The position numbers and the translations under genes are program-made. Below are positions 1 to 7,962 of a stretch of 45,178 bases of DNA, piece by piece. The notes below the pieces were generated by a model that saw only the letters and a list, made by a program, of their open reading frames with translations, did no database searches and was not told the origin of the DNA. Each line of letters opens with the position of its first letter. Position 1 is the stretch's first letter. Source of the stretch: DASQUK01 sp046723645 (GTDB lineage Bacteria > Actinomycetota > Acidimicrobiia > Acidimicrobiales > VFJN01); the NCBI GenBank assembly GCA_046723645.1, contig JBKOUY010000040.1:1-45178 (forward strand). The letters are read 5' to 3'.

Positions 1-99
1 AGCCTGGACGTGACCATCCCCGAGGACGACCTCGCCGACGTTCGCACGGTCGGCGACGCCCTGGACCTGATCCTGGCGGCCAGCGCCGCCAAGGCGTGA
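1..99 (+). CDS. acpP: Acyl carrier protein, C-terminal end (partial)
   Basis: The window opens inside a reading frame that encodes 32 residues and then TGA. The residues read SLDVTIPEDDLADV, then RTVGDALDLILA, which fits the last helix of an acyl carrier protein: an acidic 'IPEDDL' segment followed by a 'TVGDALDLI' helix. The phosphopantetheine serine (DSL motif) would lie upstream, outside the window, so the identification rests on this short tail and on context. The stop overlaps the GTG start of fabF in a GTGA junction, so the two are translationally coupled. ACP carries the growing acyl chain for the FabF, FabI and FabZ enzymes encoded directly downstream. Confidence 0.75.
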   Translation, partial: SLDVTIPEDDLADVRTVGDALDLILAASAAKA

Positions 100-1403
100 C
101 GGCGACGGACGCCGCGGCGCCGACCGACCACCGCGGACGACAGCGCGTCGCCGTCACCGGCATCGGGGTCAAGACCCCCGCCGGCCAGACGGTCGACGAG
201 CTGTGGGACACGCTGGTGGAGGCCCGCCCCGCGGCGGCGCCCATCACCCTGTACGACGCCTCCGGCCACTCGGTGCCCTTCGCGTGCGAGGTGCGCAACT
301 TCGACGCCGTGCCCTACGTGGGCCCCAAGGAGGTGCGCCGCACGGACCGGGCGGCCCTGCTGGCCGTGGCGGCCGCCGCCGACGCGCTGGGCGACGCCAC
401 GGCCGTCGGCATGAACCCGACGGCGAGCGAGCTCCTGCCGGCCCCCTCCCCCGACGATCTCGGCGCCGATCCCGTGCGCTGCGCAGTAGTAGCCGGGTCC
501 GGCATCGGCGGGATCCGCACGCTCGAGGACCAGGTCATCGGCTACGCCGAGCGCGGCCCCAGCAGGGTCGGGCCGTTCCTGGTGCCGATGATGATGCCCA
601 ACGCCGCGGCGGCGCTGGTCGCCATCCGCCACGGCTTCACCGGCCCCAACCTGGCGATCGCCACCGCCTGCGCCACCGGCGCCCACGCGATCGGCGAGGG
701 TGCCCGCCTCCTGCGCGACGGCATGGCCGATGTGGTCGTCTGCGGCGGCACCGAGGCGAGCGTGAGCCCGGTGGCCATGGCCGCCTTCGCCCGCATGGGG
801 GCCCTCAGCAGGAACCCCGACCCGGCGGGCGCCTCCCGCCCGTTCGACGACGACCGCGATGGCTTCGTCATGGGCGAGGGCGCCGCGTTCGTGGTGCTGG
901 AGCCGTACGACCGGGCGGTGTCCCGCGGCGCCCGCATCCACGGCGAGGTACTCGGCTACGGGCTCACCTGCGACGCGCACCACATCACCGCGCCGATCGA
1001 CGACGGCTCGGGTGCGGTGGCGGCGATCGAGATGGCGCTGGCCGACGCCGGCATCGCCGCCGGGGCCATCGGGCACGTCAACGCCCACGGCACGTCGACG
1101 CCCCAGAACGACGCGGCCGAGGCGGCCGCGATCGCGAAGGTGTTCGGGGCGGGGGCCGTCCCGGTCACGTCGACCAAGGGGGTCACCGGCCACCTCATCG
1201 GGGCCGCCGGCGCCGTCGAGGCGGTCGCCGCGCTGCTGGCGGCGAGGCTGGGGATCGTCCCCCCCACGGCCAACCACCGGCACACCGACCTCCCCGTCGA
1301 CGTCGTGGCGGGCGAGCCCCGCGCCATCGAGGTGGCACCGGCCGTGTCGACGTCGTTCGCGTTCGGCGGCCACAACGCCGCCCTGGTCCTCGGCCCGGCG
1401 TGA
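96..1403 (+). CDS. fabF: 3-oxoacyl-ACP synthase II (FabF/KAS II)
   Basis: This condensing enzyme extends acyl-ACP with malonyl-ACP in type II fatty-acid synthesis in the cytoplasm. The 435-residue product has the usual family length (about 410-430) with a slightly extended N-terminus. The thiolase-fold Cys-His-His triad is visible: nucleophile C192 in ATACATGAHAIGEG, H331 in NAHGTSTPQND, and H366 in TKGVTGHLIGAAG with the preceding K361. The glycine-rich end, FAFGGHNAALVL, is typical of KAS I/II. The GTG start at 96 overlaps the ACP stop, so translational coupling decides the start. Carboxyltransferase, enoyl reductase and dehydratase genes follow, making this a fatty-acid operon rather than a polyketide cluster: no ketoreductase, acyltransferase or modular domains are seen nearby. 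Confidence 0.95.
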   Translation: MTATDAAAPTDHRGRQRVAVTGIGVKTPAGQTVDELWDTLVEARPAAAPITLYDASGHSVPFACEVRNFDAVPYVGPKEVRRTDRAALLAVAAAADALGDATAVGMNPTASELLPAPSPDDLGADPVRCAVVAGSGIGGIRTLEDQVIGYAERGPSRVGPFLVPMMMPNAAAALVAIRHGFTGPNLAIATACATGAHAIGEGARLLRDGMADVVVCGGTEASVSPVAMAAFARMGALSRNPDPAGASRPFDDDRDGFVMGEGAAFVVLEPYDRAVSRGARIHGEVLGYGLTCDAHHITAPIDDGSGAVAAIEMALADAGIAAGAIGHVNAHGTSTPQNDAAEAAAIAKVFGAGAVPVTSTKGVTGHLIGAAGAVEAVAALLAARLGIVPPTANHRHTDLPVDVVAGEPRAIEVAPAVSTSFAFGGHNAALVLGPA

Positions 1404-1414
1404 CGGCGGCGTAG

Positions 1415-2815
1415 GTGGCTACGGTCACGGCGGTCGCCGCCCCCTCGGTGTCGGCCCGGCTTCCCGTCGGCCGCGGCCGACCCGGGACGGTGGACGCCGG
1501 CGTGGGCCACGCCCCGTGGTTGCCGGTCGACGGACCCGTCGCCTGGTTCCGGGGCGCGCCGACCCAGGCCGACACCGAGGTGATCGCCCGCACGGTCGCC
1601 GTCGGTGTCGACGCCGGCGTTCCGGTCGTCGGCGTGCTCGCCGGCGTGGGTGTCGATGCCACTGCGGGGTTGGCGTCGCTCCACGGGTGGGGGGCACTGG
1701 CCCGGGCGTTGGCGGGGGCGTCCGGACTCGTGCCCGTGGTGCTCGTGGTCGACGGCCCGTGCCTGGGCGGCACCGCGCTCGTCCTGGGGCTGGCCGACGT
1801 GGTCGTGATGACGGCCCAGGCCACCGCATTCGTCAACGGGCCCCAGGCCTCGGCCCGCATCACCGGGTCGGCCACCCTCGACGCCGAACTGCTCGGGGGC
1901 TCGTGGGTCCACAGCGCCCGCACCGGGGTCGCCGACCTCGTGGTGGACGACGTCGACGAGGCCTTCAACCTCGTCGCCGACCTGCTCGACCACCTGCCTC
2001 CGAACAACCACGAGACCCCGCCGGCGGTCGCCGCCAGCGACCCGGCCGACCGGCCCACCCGCGACGCCGCCAGCGCCGTCCCGGGCGACAGCCGGGCGTC
2101 GTACGACGTGCGTCGGGTCATCGCCGACGTGGTCGACGACCGGGAGTTCCTGGAGTTGCGGCCGCGGTTCGGCACCAGCGTCGTGACCGGCCTGGCGCGC
2201 GTGGCGGGCATCCCGGTTGGCGTCCTCTCCAACCAGCCCAGCCAGATCGCAGGGGCGTTGGACATCGAGGGATCGCAGAAGGGGGCCCGCTTCATCCGCT
2301 TCTGCGACGCCTTCAACCTGCCGATCGTCACGCTCGTCGACACGCCCGGCTTCCGCCCCGGGCGCGACCAGGAGTGGCGCGGCATGATCCGCCATGGTGC
2401 GAAGCTCGCCTTCGCCTACGCCGAGGCCACGGTCCCCCGGGTGTGCGTGGTGCTGCGCAAGGCCTATGGCGGGGCGTACATCGTCATGGACTGCAAGTCG
2501 ATGGGCAACGACTGCGCGCTCGCCTGGCCGAGCGCCGAGATCGCGGTGATGGGGGCCAAGGGCGCGGTGGAGATCCTCCACCGTCGCGAGCTCAACGGCG
2601 CCACCAGCGACGGCGAGCGCGACGCCCGGCGGCGCCAGTTCGAGGCCGACTACGAGTCGGTCCACCTCTCGCCTGCCGCAGCCCTCGAGCGGGGCTACGT
2701 CGACGAGATCATCGACCCGGCGGGCACCCGCGGCGCGGTGGCGGGCGCGCTGGTGGCGCTCGCAGCCAAGCGCGAGCGCCTCCGGCCCCGCCGCCACGAC
2801 AACATCCCTCTGTGA
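1415..2815 (+). CDS. Acyl-CoA carboxylase carboxyltransferase subunit (AccD/PccB family)
   Basis: Carboxyltransferase component of a biotin-dependent acetyl/propionyl-CoA carboxylase; it moves carboxyl from carboxybiotin to acyl-CoA and so makes malonyl-CoA for the surrounding fatty-acid genes. The 466 residues hold two crotonase-like halves. The C-terminal half is highly typical: YDVRRVIADVVDD, NQPSQIAGALDIEGSQKG, ARFIRFCDAFNLPIVTLVDTPGF and KAYGGAYIVM, ending near NIPL. It is shorter than usual PccB/AccD proteins (about 510-540), mainly at the N-terminus, and no N-terminal zinc finger of the E. coli AccD type is seen. The GTG start follows the fabF stop by 11 bases. No biotin carboxylase or BCCP subunit is in the window, so the partner must be encoded elsewhere. 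Its exact acyl-CoA preference cannot be read from sequence. Confidence 0.88.
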   Translation: MATVTAVAAPSVSARLPVGRGRPGTVDAGVGHAPWLPVDGPVAWFRGAPTQADTEVIARTVAVGVDAGVPVVGVLAGVGVDATAGLASLHGWGALARALAGASGLVPVVLVVDGPCLGGTALVLGLADVVVMTAQATAFVNGPQASARITGSATLDAELLGGSWVHSARTGVADLVVDDVDEAFNLVADLLDHLPPNNHETPPAVAASDPADRPTRDAASAVPGDSRASYDVRRVIADVVDDREFLELRPRFGTSVVTGLARVAGIPVGVLSNQPSQIAGALDIEGSQKGARFIRFCDAFNLPIVTLVDTPGFRPGRDQEWRGMIRHGAKLAFAYAEATVPRVCVVLRKAYGGAYIVMDCKSMGNDCALAWPSAEIAVMGAKGAVEILHRRELNGATSDGERDARRRQFEADYESVHLSPAAALERGYVDEIIDPAGTRGAVAGALVALAAKRERLRPRRHDNIPL

Positions 2816-2832
2816 CGCGAGGACGGACGCCC

Positions 2833-3636
2833 ATGCTGCTCGACGGCCGCAAGCTCCTCATCACCGGCGTGCTCACCAAGGACTCGATCGCGGCGGCGGT
2901 GGCCCGGCTCGCCCAGGAGCAGGGCGCCGAGCTGGTGCTGACGTCGTTCGGGCGCGGCATGCGGCTCACGGAGCGGGTGGCGCGCACGCTGCCCACGCCG
3001 CCCGACGTCGTGGAGCTCGACGTGACCGACCCCGCGCACCACGCGGCGCTGGCCGACGAGCTGGGTCGGCGCTGGGGCAAGGTCGACGGCGCGCTCCACG
3101 CCATCGGCTTCGCGCCCGAGGCCTGCCTGGGCCAGGACGAGGGGCTGCTGGCGGCCGGCTGGGACGACGTCGCCACCGCGCTGCACGTGTCGGCGTATTC
3201 GCTCAAATCGCTGACCGAGACGTTGTTGCCGCTCATGCCCCCAGGCGGGTCGGTGGTCGCCCTCGACTTCGATGCCGCGCAGGCATGGCCGGCGTACGAC
3301 TGGATGGGGGTGGCCAAGGCGGCCCTCGAGGCCACCTGCCGTTACCTCGCGCGTGACGTCGGCGGCCGGGGCGTGCGGGTCAACCTGGTGGCGGCCGGCC
3401 CCCTGCGGACCCTGGCCGCCCGGTCGATCCCCGGCTTCGGGGCCATGGAGGCCGCATGGGGCCAGCGGGCGCCGTTGGGTTGGGACGTGCGCGACCCCGA
3501 GCCCGTGGCCAGGGCCTGCGTCGCGCTCCTGTCCGACTGGTTCCCGGCCACGACCGGCGAGATCGTCCACGTCGACGGCGGTGCCCATGCGGTGGCCCTG
3601 GCCGCGGGAGAGGCGGCGCCGGAGCCGGAGGAATGA
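2833..3636 (+). CDS. fabI: Enoyl-ACP reductase, InhA/FabI type
   Basis: NADH-dependent reduction of trans-2-enoyl-ACP, the last step of each elongation cycle. The 267-residue protein is an atypical short-chain dehydrogenase with the FabI-type active site Y155-x6-K162 (YDWMGVAK). Several stretches closely resemble mycobacterial InhA: LLDGRKLLITGVLTKDSIA at the N-terminus, SAYSLKSL, VNLVAAGPLRTLA, and LLSDWFPATTGEIVHVDGG at the end. The ATG at 2833 follows the carboxyltransferase stop by 17 bases and has the upstream purine-rich GAGGACGGA. The stop overlaps fabZ as ATGA. Family knowledge suggests it is the target class for isoniazid/triclosan-type inhibitors; susceptibility is not deducible here. 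An apparent much longer frame upstream of this start is a GC-rich artefact. Confidence 0.93.
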   Translation: MLLDGRKLLITGVLTKDSIAAAVARLAQEQGAELVLTSFGRGMRLTERVARTLPTPPDVVELDVTDPAHHAALADELGRRWGKVDGALHAIGFAPEACLGQDEGLLAAGWDDVATALHVSAYSLKSLTETLLPLMPPGGSVVALDFDAAQAWPAYDWMGVAKAALEATCRYLARDVGGRGVRVNLVAAGPLRTLAARSIPGFGAMEAAWGQRAPLGWDVRDPEPVARACVALLSDWFPATTGEIVHVDGGAHAVALAAGEAAPEPEE

Positions 3637-4082
3637 GCGCCGGCGGCGACCCCGTCGACCTCCTCCCCCACCGCCCACCATTCCGGTTCGTCGACGTGGT
3701 CGACGAACTGGTGCCCGGTGAGCGCGTGCGGGCCCGCTACCGGGTCACGGGCGCGGAGGCGTTCCTGGCCGGCCACTTCCCCGGGAACCCGATCCTGCCG
3801 GGGGTCATCCAGCTCGAGGCGTTGGCGCAGGCGGGCGCCGTGGCGCTGCTGTCGGACGACCGCTATGCAGGCTCCCTGCCCCTGTTCGGGGGCGTGGAGA
3901 ACGTGCGCTGGCGCCGGCTGGTCCGGCCCGGCGACGAGCTGGTGCTCGAGGTGGCCATGGACCGGCTCTCGGCCCGCGGCGGCTGGGGCCAGGGCACGGC
4001 CACGGTCGACGGCAAGGCGGCGTGCAAGGCCCGCCTGTTCTTCGTCCTTGCGCCGCCCGAGGGCTCCAACGGCGCCCGCTGA
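3633..4082 (+). CDS. fabZ: 3-hydroxyacyl-ACP dehydratase (FabZ)
   Basis: Dehydrates 3-hydroxyacyl-ACP to enoyl-ACP, the substrate of the preceding FabI. The 149-residue single hot-dog protein matches the FabZ length. It opens with DLLPHRPPFRFVD, the classic 'LPHRYPFLLVD' signature, and has the catalytic segment GHFPGNPILPGVIQLEALAQ with H48 and E62. The ATG at 3633 overlaps the fabI TGA, giving translational coupling. Together with ACP, FabF and FabI it supplies three of the four core elongation activities; a FabG ketoreductase is not in the window. This is the last gene of the operon: the next gene starts 18 bases later and belongs to a different family. Confidence 0.94.
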   Translation: MSAGGDPVDLLPHRPPFRFVDVVDELVPGERVRARYRVTGAEAFLAGHFPGNPILPGVIQLEALAQAGAVALLSDDRYAGSLPLFGGVENVRWRRLVRPGDELVLEVAMDRLSARGGWGQGTATVDGKAACKARLFFVLAPPEGSNGAR

Positions 4083-4100
4083 CGCCACGCAGCTGCCACC

Positions 4101-4874
4101 ATGGCGGCCATGTCGCATCCCATCGAGCGCGAGCTGCTCGACTTCGCCGTCGACGTCGTCGCCACCGCCGGCGAGTCCACGCTCCGGTGGTTCCGATCCG
4201 CCGACCTGTCCGTCGACACCAAGGCCGACGGCACCCCCGTGACCGAGGCCGACCGGGCCGCCGAACGCCTGATGCGAGAGCGCATCGCCGACCGGTTCCC
4301 CGAGGACGGCGTGCTGGGTGAGGAGGAGCCCGAACGACCCGGACGCTCGGGGCGGCGCTGGATCGTCGACCCCATCGACGGGACGAAGGCGTTCACCCGG
4401 GGGGTCCCGCTGTACTCGACGCTGCTGGCCCTGCACGACGCGGACGGCGCCGCCCTCGGCGTAATTGGCCTCCCCGCACTCGGGCAGGCCGTCTACGCCG
4501 GCCGGGGGCTGGGCTGCTGGAGCGATGGGCGGCCTGCCCGGGTCAGCGACGCGGCGACGCTCGACGGCGCCTATCTCACGTCCAGCGGCTACGGCCACTG
4601 GCCCGACCAGGCGCTGCTGGCGGTCAAGCACGCCGGATGCCACCTGCGCACGTGGGGTGACGGGTACGGCTACGCGTTGGTGGCCACCGGCCGCGTCGAC
4701 GCGATGGTCGACCCGGCAGTGGACCTGTACGACGTGGCCGCGATGCCGGTGATCCTGACCGAGGCCGGCGGCCGGTTCACCTCGGTCGACGGCCGCGAGG
4801 AAGCGGACGGCGGCAGCGGCGTCGCCACCAACGGCCGCGTGCACCACGAGCTGCTCGGCCTCCTCGCCACGTAG
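4101..4874 (+). CDS. hisN: Inositol monophosphatase-family phosphatase, probably histidinol-phosphatase
   Basis: Mg-dependent phosphatase of the inositol-monophosphatase superfamily, 257 residues. The metal-site motifs are in order: GEEEPE (73-78), WIVDPIDGTKAF (87-98, metal ligands D90 and D93), and the C-terminal VDLYDVAAMPVILTEAGG with the last Asp. The short lengths and the 'DGTKAFTRGVP' loop resemble actinobacterial HisN, which removes phosphate from histidinol phosphate; inositol-1-phosphatase is the main alternative. An ino1 gene lies about 38 kb away in this window, so an inositol role cannot be excluded. The start could be ATG 4101 or ATG 4110 (MSHPIERE); both are close. The gene is convergent with corA, with 28 bases between stops. 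Confidence 0.75.
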   Translation: MAAMSHPIERELLDFAVDVVATAGESTLRWFRSADLSVDTKADGTPVTEADRAAERLMRERIADRFPEDGVLGEEEPERPGRSGRRWIVDPIDGTKAFTRGVPLYSTLLALHDADGAALGVIGLPALGQAVYAGRGLGCWSDGRPARVSDAATLDGAYLTSSGYGHWPDQALLAVKHAGCHLRTWGDGYGYALVATGRVDAMVDPAVDLYDVAAMPVILTEAGGRFTSVDGREEADGGSGVATNGRVHHELLGLLAT

Positions 4875-4902
4875 CGCCCGGATGGCGTGGGTGCGCGGGT
4901 CG

Positions 4903-5877
4903 TCAGATCCAGCCCCGCCGGTGCAGCGTGCGGTACAACACGACCAGCCCGACGCCCATCAGCCCGAGCGCCATCGGATAGCCCCACCACTGATCTAGCT
5001 CGGGCATGTGCGCGAAGTTCATGCCCCACACGCCCGCGAGCATGGTGGGCACCGCCGCCATGGCCGCCCACCCGGCGATCGTCCGCATGTCCTCGTTCTG
5101 CTGCACCGAGACGTGCGTGAGGTTCACGTCCAGGACCTCCGAGAGCAGCTCCCGCTGGATCTCGATCCGGGCCACCGCCTTGCGCACGTGGTCGTTGACG
5201 TCGCGGAAGTAATGGCCGAGGTCGACGTCCCCTAACTGGTGCTTGCCCTCCTGCAGGTGCTCGAGCGGCTCCGCCAGCGGCTGGACGGCGCGGTAGAGGT
5301 CGAGGACCTGGCGCTTCAGCTTGTAGATCCGCACCGCAGGGTTGGTGCGATCAAGCGAGAAGACCTCGGATTCGATTTCGGCGATGTCGTTGTCGAGACC
5401 CTCGAGCACGGGCTGGTAGTCGTCGACGATCCGGTCGACGATGGCGTGGACCACCGCGATCGGCCCGAGGGCCAGGCGCTGCGGGTCGGACTCGAGTTGT
5501 TGCCGCACGGGGCCCAGCGCGCTGCCCTCGCCGTGGCGGACGGTCACGATGAAGCTGTCGCCGGCGAGCAGTTGGATCTCGGCAAACTCGATGGTCTCGG
5601 CCGTGTCGTTGTAGTGGGCCGTCTTGAGGACGAGGAACTCGCACTCGCCATAGGTCTCCAGCTTGGGGCGCTGGTGGGCGTGGACGGCATCCTCCACCGC
5701 CAGTGGGTGGAGCTCGAACTCGCGAGCGACCGCGTCGAACTCCTCCTCGGTCGGCTCGTACAGGCCGATCCACGCAAAGCTGTCGTCGCTGCTGCGTCCG
5801 GACTCGAGCGCATCGTTCAGGTCGAGCCGGCCGGGCCGGCGCAGGCCCTTGCTGTAGACGGCGCAATCGATGATCAC
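4903..5877 (-). CDS. corA: CorA-family magnesium/cobalt transporter
   Basis: Divalent-cation channel of the inner membrane. The 324-residue protein has a long cytoplasmic N-terminal domain (SFAWIGLYEPTEEEFDAVA, HPLAVEDAVHAHQRPKLE, FLVLKTAHYND) and a long helix. Two C-terminal membrane segments flank the signature GMN at about 285-287 (GVWGMNFAHMPEL). The second segment ends in a basic tail, LYRTLHRRGWI. The start chosen is GTG 5877, giving MIIDCAVYSKGLRR, because homologous CorA proteins begin there; the frame stays open upstream only as an artefact of GC-rich sequence antisense to the neighbouring gene. The neighbour at 5906 is divergent with only 28 bases between starts, so their promoters must overlap. 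Confidence 0.9.
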   Translation of the reverse strand: MIIDCAVYSKGLRRPGRLDLNDALESGRSSDDSFAWIGLYEPTEEEFDAVAREFELHPLAVEDAVHAHQRPKLETYGECEFLVLKTAHYNDTAETIEFAEIQLLAGDSFIVTVRHGEGSALGPVRQQLESDPQRLALGPIAVVHAIVDRIVDDYQPVLEGLDNDIAEIESEVFSLDRTNPAVRIYKLKRQVLDLYRAVQPLAEPLEHLQEGKHQLGDVDLGHYFRDVNDHVRKAVARIEIQRELLSEVLDVNLTHVSVQQNEDMRTIAGWAAMAAVPTMLAGVWGMNFAHMPELDQWWGYPMALGLMGVGLVVLYRTLHRRGWI

Positions 5878-5905
5878 CGGCGTGATTCTGGCGCAAGATG
5901 GGTGG

Positions 5906-6652
5906 ATGGACCGCGCTTCGTACCTCGACTCGCTCCGCGGCGACGCCGCCGACCTGCTGGCGACCGCCGCCGGCCACCTCGACGCCGACGTTCCGACCTG
6001 CCCGGGCTGGAGGATGGAACGGCTGGTCGGCCACCTCGGGCGGACGTACCGATGGACAGCGGGCTGGGTCGAGGGTGGCGACGGGATGCGCGAGCTCCCC
6101 CGGCCGCCGGCGGGCGAGGCGGTGATCGAGTGGACCCGCGCCGGCCTGGCCGAGCTGATCGCCGCGATCGAGGGGGCCGCCGGCCGGGACGATCCCGATG
6201 AGCCCGTGAAGACGTGGGCCGGCGACCAGCCGCCCATCTTCTGGCCCCGGCGCATGGCCATCGAGACCGCGGTGCACCGGTGGGACGCCCAGGTCGCTGC
6301 GGGCGAGGGCCGGCCGGTCGGCACCGACCTGGCGCTCGATGCCGTGGACGAGTTGTTCGACGTGATCCTGCCGTGGCGGGGAACGGCCGAGATGGGCAGT
6401 GAGAACGAGGGCAAGACCATGCACCTCCACGCCACCGACGTCGGCAACGAACCCGGCCAGGGTGAGTGGCTTGTGACGCTTGCGCCCGAGGGCCTGTCCG
6501 TCGAGCACGTGCACGCCAAGGGCGACGTGGCCGTGCGCGGCACCGTGTCGAACCTGCTGTTGCTGCTGTGGAACCGCGTCCCACCCGACAGCTGCGAGGT
6601 GTTCGGCGACGCGGGCCTGCTCGAGTCGTGGCGCGAGTCCGTGAAGGTCTGA
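5906..6652 (+). CDS. DinB-like/mycothiol-dependent maleylpyruvate isomerase-family protein (TIGR03083 type)
   Basis: A 248-residue protein with the N-terminal four-helix DinB-like metal-binding fold and a small C-terminal domain. Visible family marks are DVPTCPGWRMERLVGHLGR near residues 29-46, with the first metal histidine, and AIETAVHRWDAQVA, the E-x-x-x-H pair. The C-terminal part (GEWLVTLAPEGLSVEH, then VRGTVSNLLLLLWNR) fits the MDMPI C-terminal domain. Members of this family are often thiol-dependent isomerases or transferases, and in Actinobacteria many are linked to mycothiol; the actual substrate is unknown. ATG 5906 is chosen over the in-frame ATG 5870 because it gives the usual MDRASYLDSL N-terminus and avoids overlap with the divergent corA start. 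Confidence 0.78.
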   Translation: MDRASYLDSLRGDAADLLATAAGHLDADVPTCPGWRMERLVGHLGRTYRWTAGWVEGGDGMRELPRPPAGEAVIEWTRAGLAELIAAIEGAAGRDDPDEPVKTWAGDQPPIFWPRRMAIETAVHRWDAQVAAGEGRPVGTDLALDAVDELFDVILPWRGTAEMGSENEGKTMHLHATDVGNEPGQGEWLVTLAPEGLSVEHVHAKGDVAVRGTVSNLLLLLWNRVPPDSCEVFGDAGLLESWRESVKV

Positions 6653-6715
6653 CCGAGGGCAGACGCCGCCGTGCCGCTCAGGCCTCCCTGCCGCTGACCG
6701 TGCGGGCTCGTGCGC

Positions 6716-7693
6716 TCACGAGCCTTGGAACACCGCGGCCCGCACCCCGGCTCGCGCCAGCTCGTGGAGGAACGGCAGCGGCTCGACCAGCGACGCCAGG
6801 CCGGCGGCGCCGGTCATCAGGGTCCGCTCGGCCGCGATCCAGCGGGCGGCCACCCCCGCCACGGTGCCGGCGGCAACGGCGGGCCGGTCGACGGCCCCGA
6901 GGACCACGGTGTCGCGCACCCGGCCCCGCCGGCCGCGGACCTCGACCCGCAAGCCGCCGATGCGGCCCTCGGCGTGGGGCCGCCGGAGCATCGGCAGCCC
7001 GGCGGTCATGCGGTCACGCCGGGTCGCCGCGAGCCGGGCCGTCACCCGCCCGACTCCGGGGAACGCGGGCACGAGGAGCAGGGCGTCGGGCAGCCCGGCG
7101 CGGTAGCAGTCGGCTCCCCCGATCGGGTCGGGGAAGAACGACAGCTCACGGCCCGAGCCCGGCGGTCGCCGACGCCAGGCATGGTCCCGCCAGTCGAGCC
7201 CGACCCCGCGTAGCGCGGCATGGTGCTGCCGAGCGCACGCGGGTCCCCCGGTGCCGTGGTGGGCGACGTGCACCTCGTCGACGGTGTCGAAGTCGTCGCT
7301 GGCGTGGCGCGCCAGCACGCACGACAGCCCGGGACCGAATCCGGCACCCACGGCCACGACCACCCGCCGCTCCCGCGCCTCGGCGTTGAGGTCGAGCAGG
7401 CCCTCGACGGCGGCGACGCTGTCGGCGACGGACACCACGTGCTTCCCGGCCGTCACCGCGCGCTTGGCGATCTCGACGTGGCGGGCCGCCGGCGCGGCGA
7501 CCACGACCAGGTCGACGGCGGCGGGGTCGACCTCGTCGGCCGCCGAGGCCCGTGATCCGAGGGAGCTCACCACCGCCGAACGCCGCTTCCGGTCGGCGTC
7601 GGCGATCAGCACGGCCTCGGTGTTGCCCTCTGCGATCAGGTGGCGGGCCGCGCGTGCACCCACCGCGCCGGCACCACAGACGAGGACCCTCAC
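6716..7693 (-). CDS. Saccharopine dehydrogenase-like NAD(P)-binding oxidoreductase
   Basis: The 325-residue protein begins with a clear Rossmann motif, MRVLVCGAGAVGARAARHL (GxGxxG). A second strand ends in ADADRKRR, which fits a saccharopine dehydrogenase/homospermidine synthase-like N-terminal domain. DLVVVAAPAARHVEIAKRA and GKHVVSVADSVAAVEGLLDL continue the Rossmann fold, and VAVGAGFGPGLSCVLARHA is the conserved 'G..PG' turn of this family. The C-terminal half is not recognisable to a specific substrate class. No lysine-biosynthesis partner is nearby, so lysine metabolism should not be assumed. It lies 19 bases downstream of the 45-residue membrane protein gene, and the two probably form one transcript that starts near the tRNA-Ile gene. 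Confidence 0.7.
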   Translation of the reverse strand: MRVLVCGAGAVGARAARHLIAEGNTEAVLIADADRKRRSAVVSSLGSRASAADEVDPAAVDLVVVAAPAARHVEIAKRAVTAGKHVVSVADSVAAVEGLLDLNAEARERRVVVAVGAGFGPGLSCVLARHASDDFDTVDEVHVAHHGTGGPACARQHHAALRGVGLDWRDHAWRRRPPGSGRELSFFPDPIGGADCYRAGLPDALLLVPAFPGVGRVTARLAATRRDRMTAGLPMLRRPHAEGRIGGLRVEVRGRRGRVRDTVVLGAVDRPAVAAGTVAGVAARWIAAERTLMTGAAGLASLVEPLPFLHELARAGVRAAVFQGS

Positions 7694-7712
7694 GGTCGCC
7701 CCGGGCTACCGG

Positions 7713-7850
7713 TCAACGGAGCCCGGGCCCGCTGAGCTCCCGCCAGCCGCCCGACTGTGGCGGCGTGCCACCTGAGCCCCGGACCCGCAGCACCACGGCG
7801 ATGATGCCAGCGATGCCCACGGCCGCGAGCGCACGTCGGAGGAGAGCCAT
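7713..7850 (-). CDS. Small single-pass membrane protein (45 aa)
   Basis: A short frame that automatic annotation may miss. ATG at 7850 is preceded by AAGGTG six bases upstream. The product starts with a basic MALLRRALAAVG, continues with a hydrophobic helix (about residues 7-21, GIAGIIAVVL) and ends in a polar tail with SGGWRELSGPG. This organisation (basic start, one membrane span, 'GGWREL'-like tail) fits a small N-in membrane protein. The spacing to the downstream oxidoreductase (19 bases) suggests an operon. Function is unknown. The case for coding is the ribosome-binding site, the coherent membrane topology and the tight spacing; it could still be chance. Confidence 0.5.
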   Translation of the reverse strand: MALLRRALAAVGIAGIIAVVLRVRGSGGTPPQSGGWRELSGPGLR

Positions 7851-7871
7851 GCGGGCACCTTAAGCGCGCCG

Positions 7872-7945
<74 letters not shown>

Positions 7946-7962
7946 GGTGCGAGCGCACCAGG

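Noticed and set aside
859..2832. A long open frame upstream of fabI that would give a 925-residue protein
   Set aside because: Its first two-thirds is Arg/Pro-rich low-complexity and lies over fabF and the carboxyltransferase in another frame. Only the part from ATG 2833 resembles a protein family.
4022..4321. Possible small gene between fabZ and the phosphatase
   Set aside because: Overlaps both real genes in another frame and is Arg-rich without motifs.
5878..6543. N-terminal extension of CorA to 546 residues
   Set aside because: The added part is antisense to the DinB-like gene and lacks similarity to any CorA N-terminus. The family start is GTG 5877.
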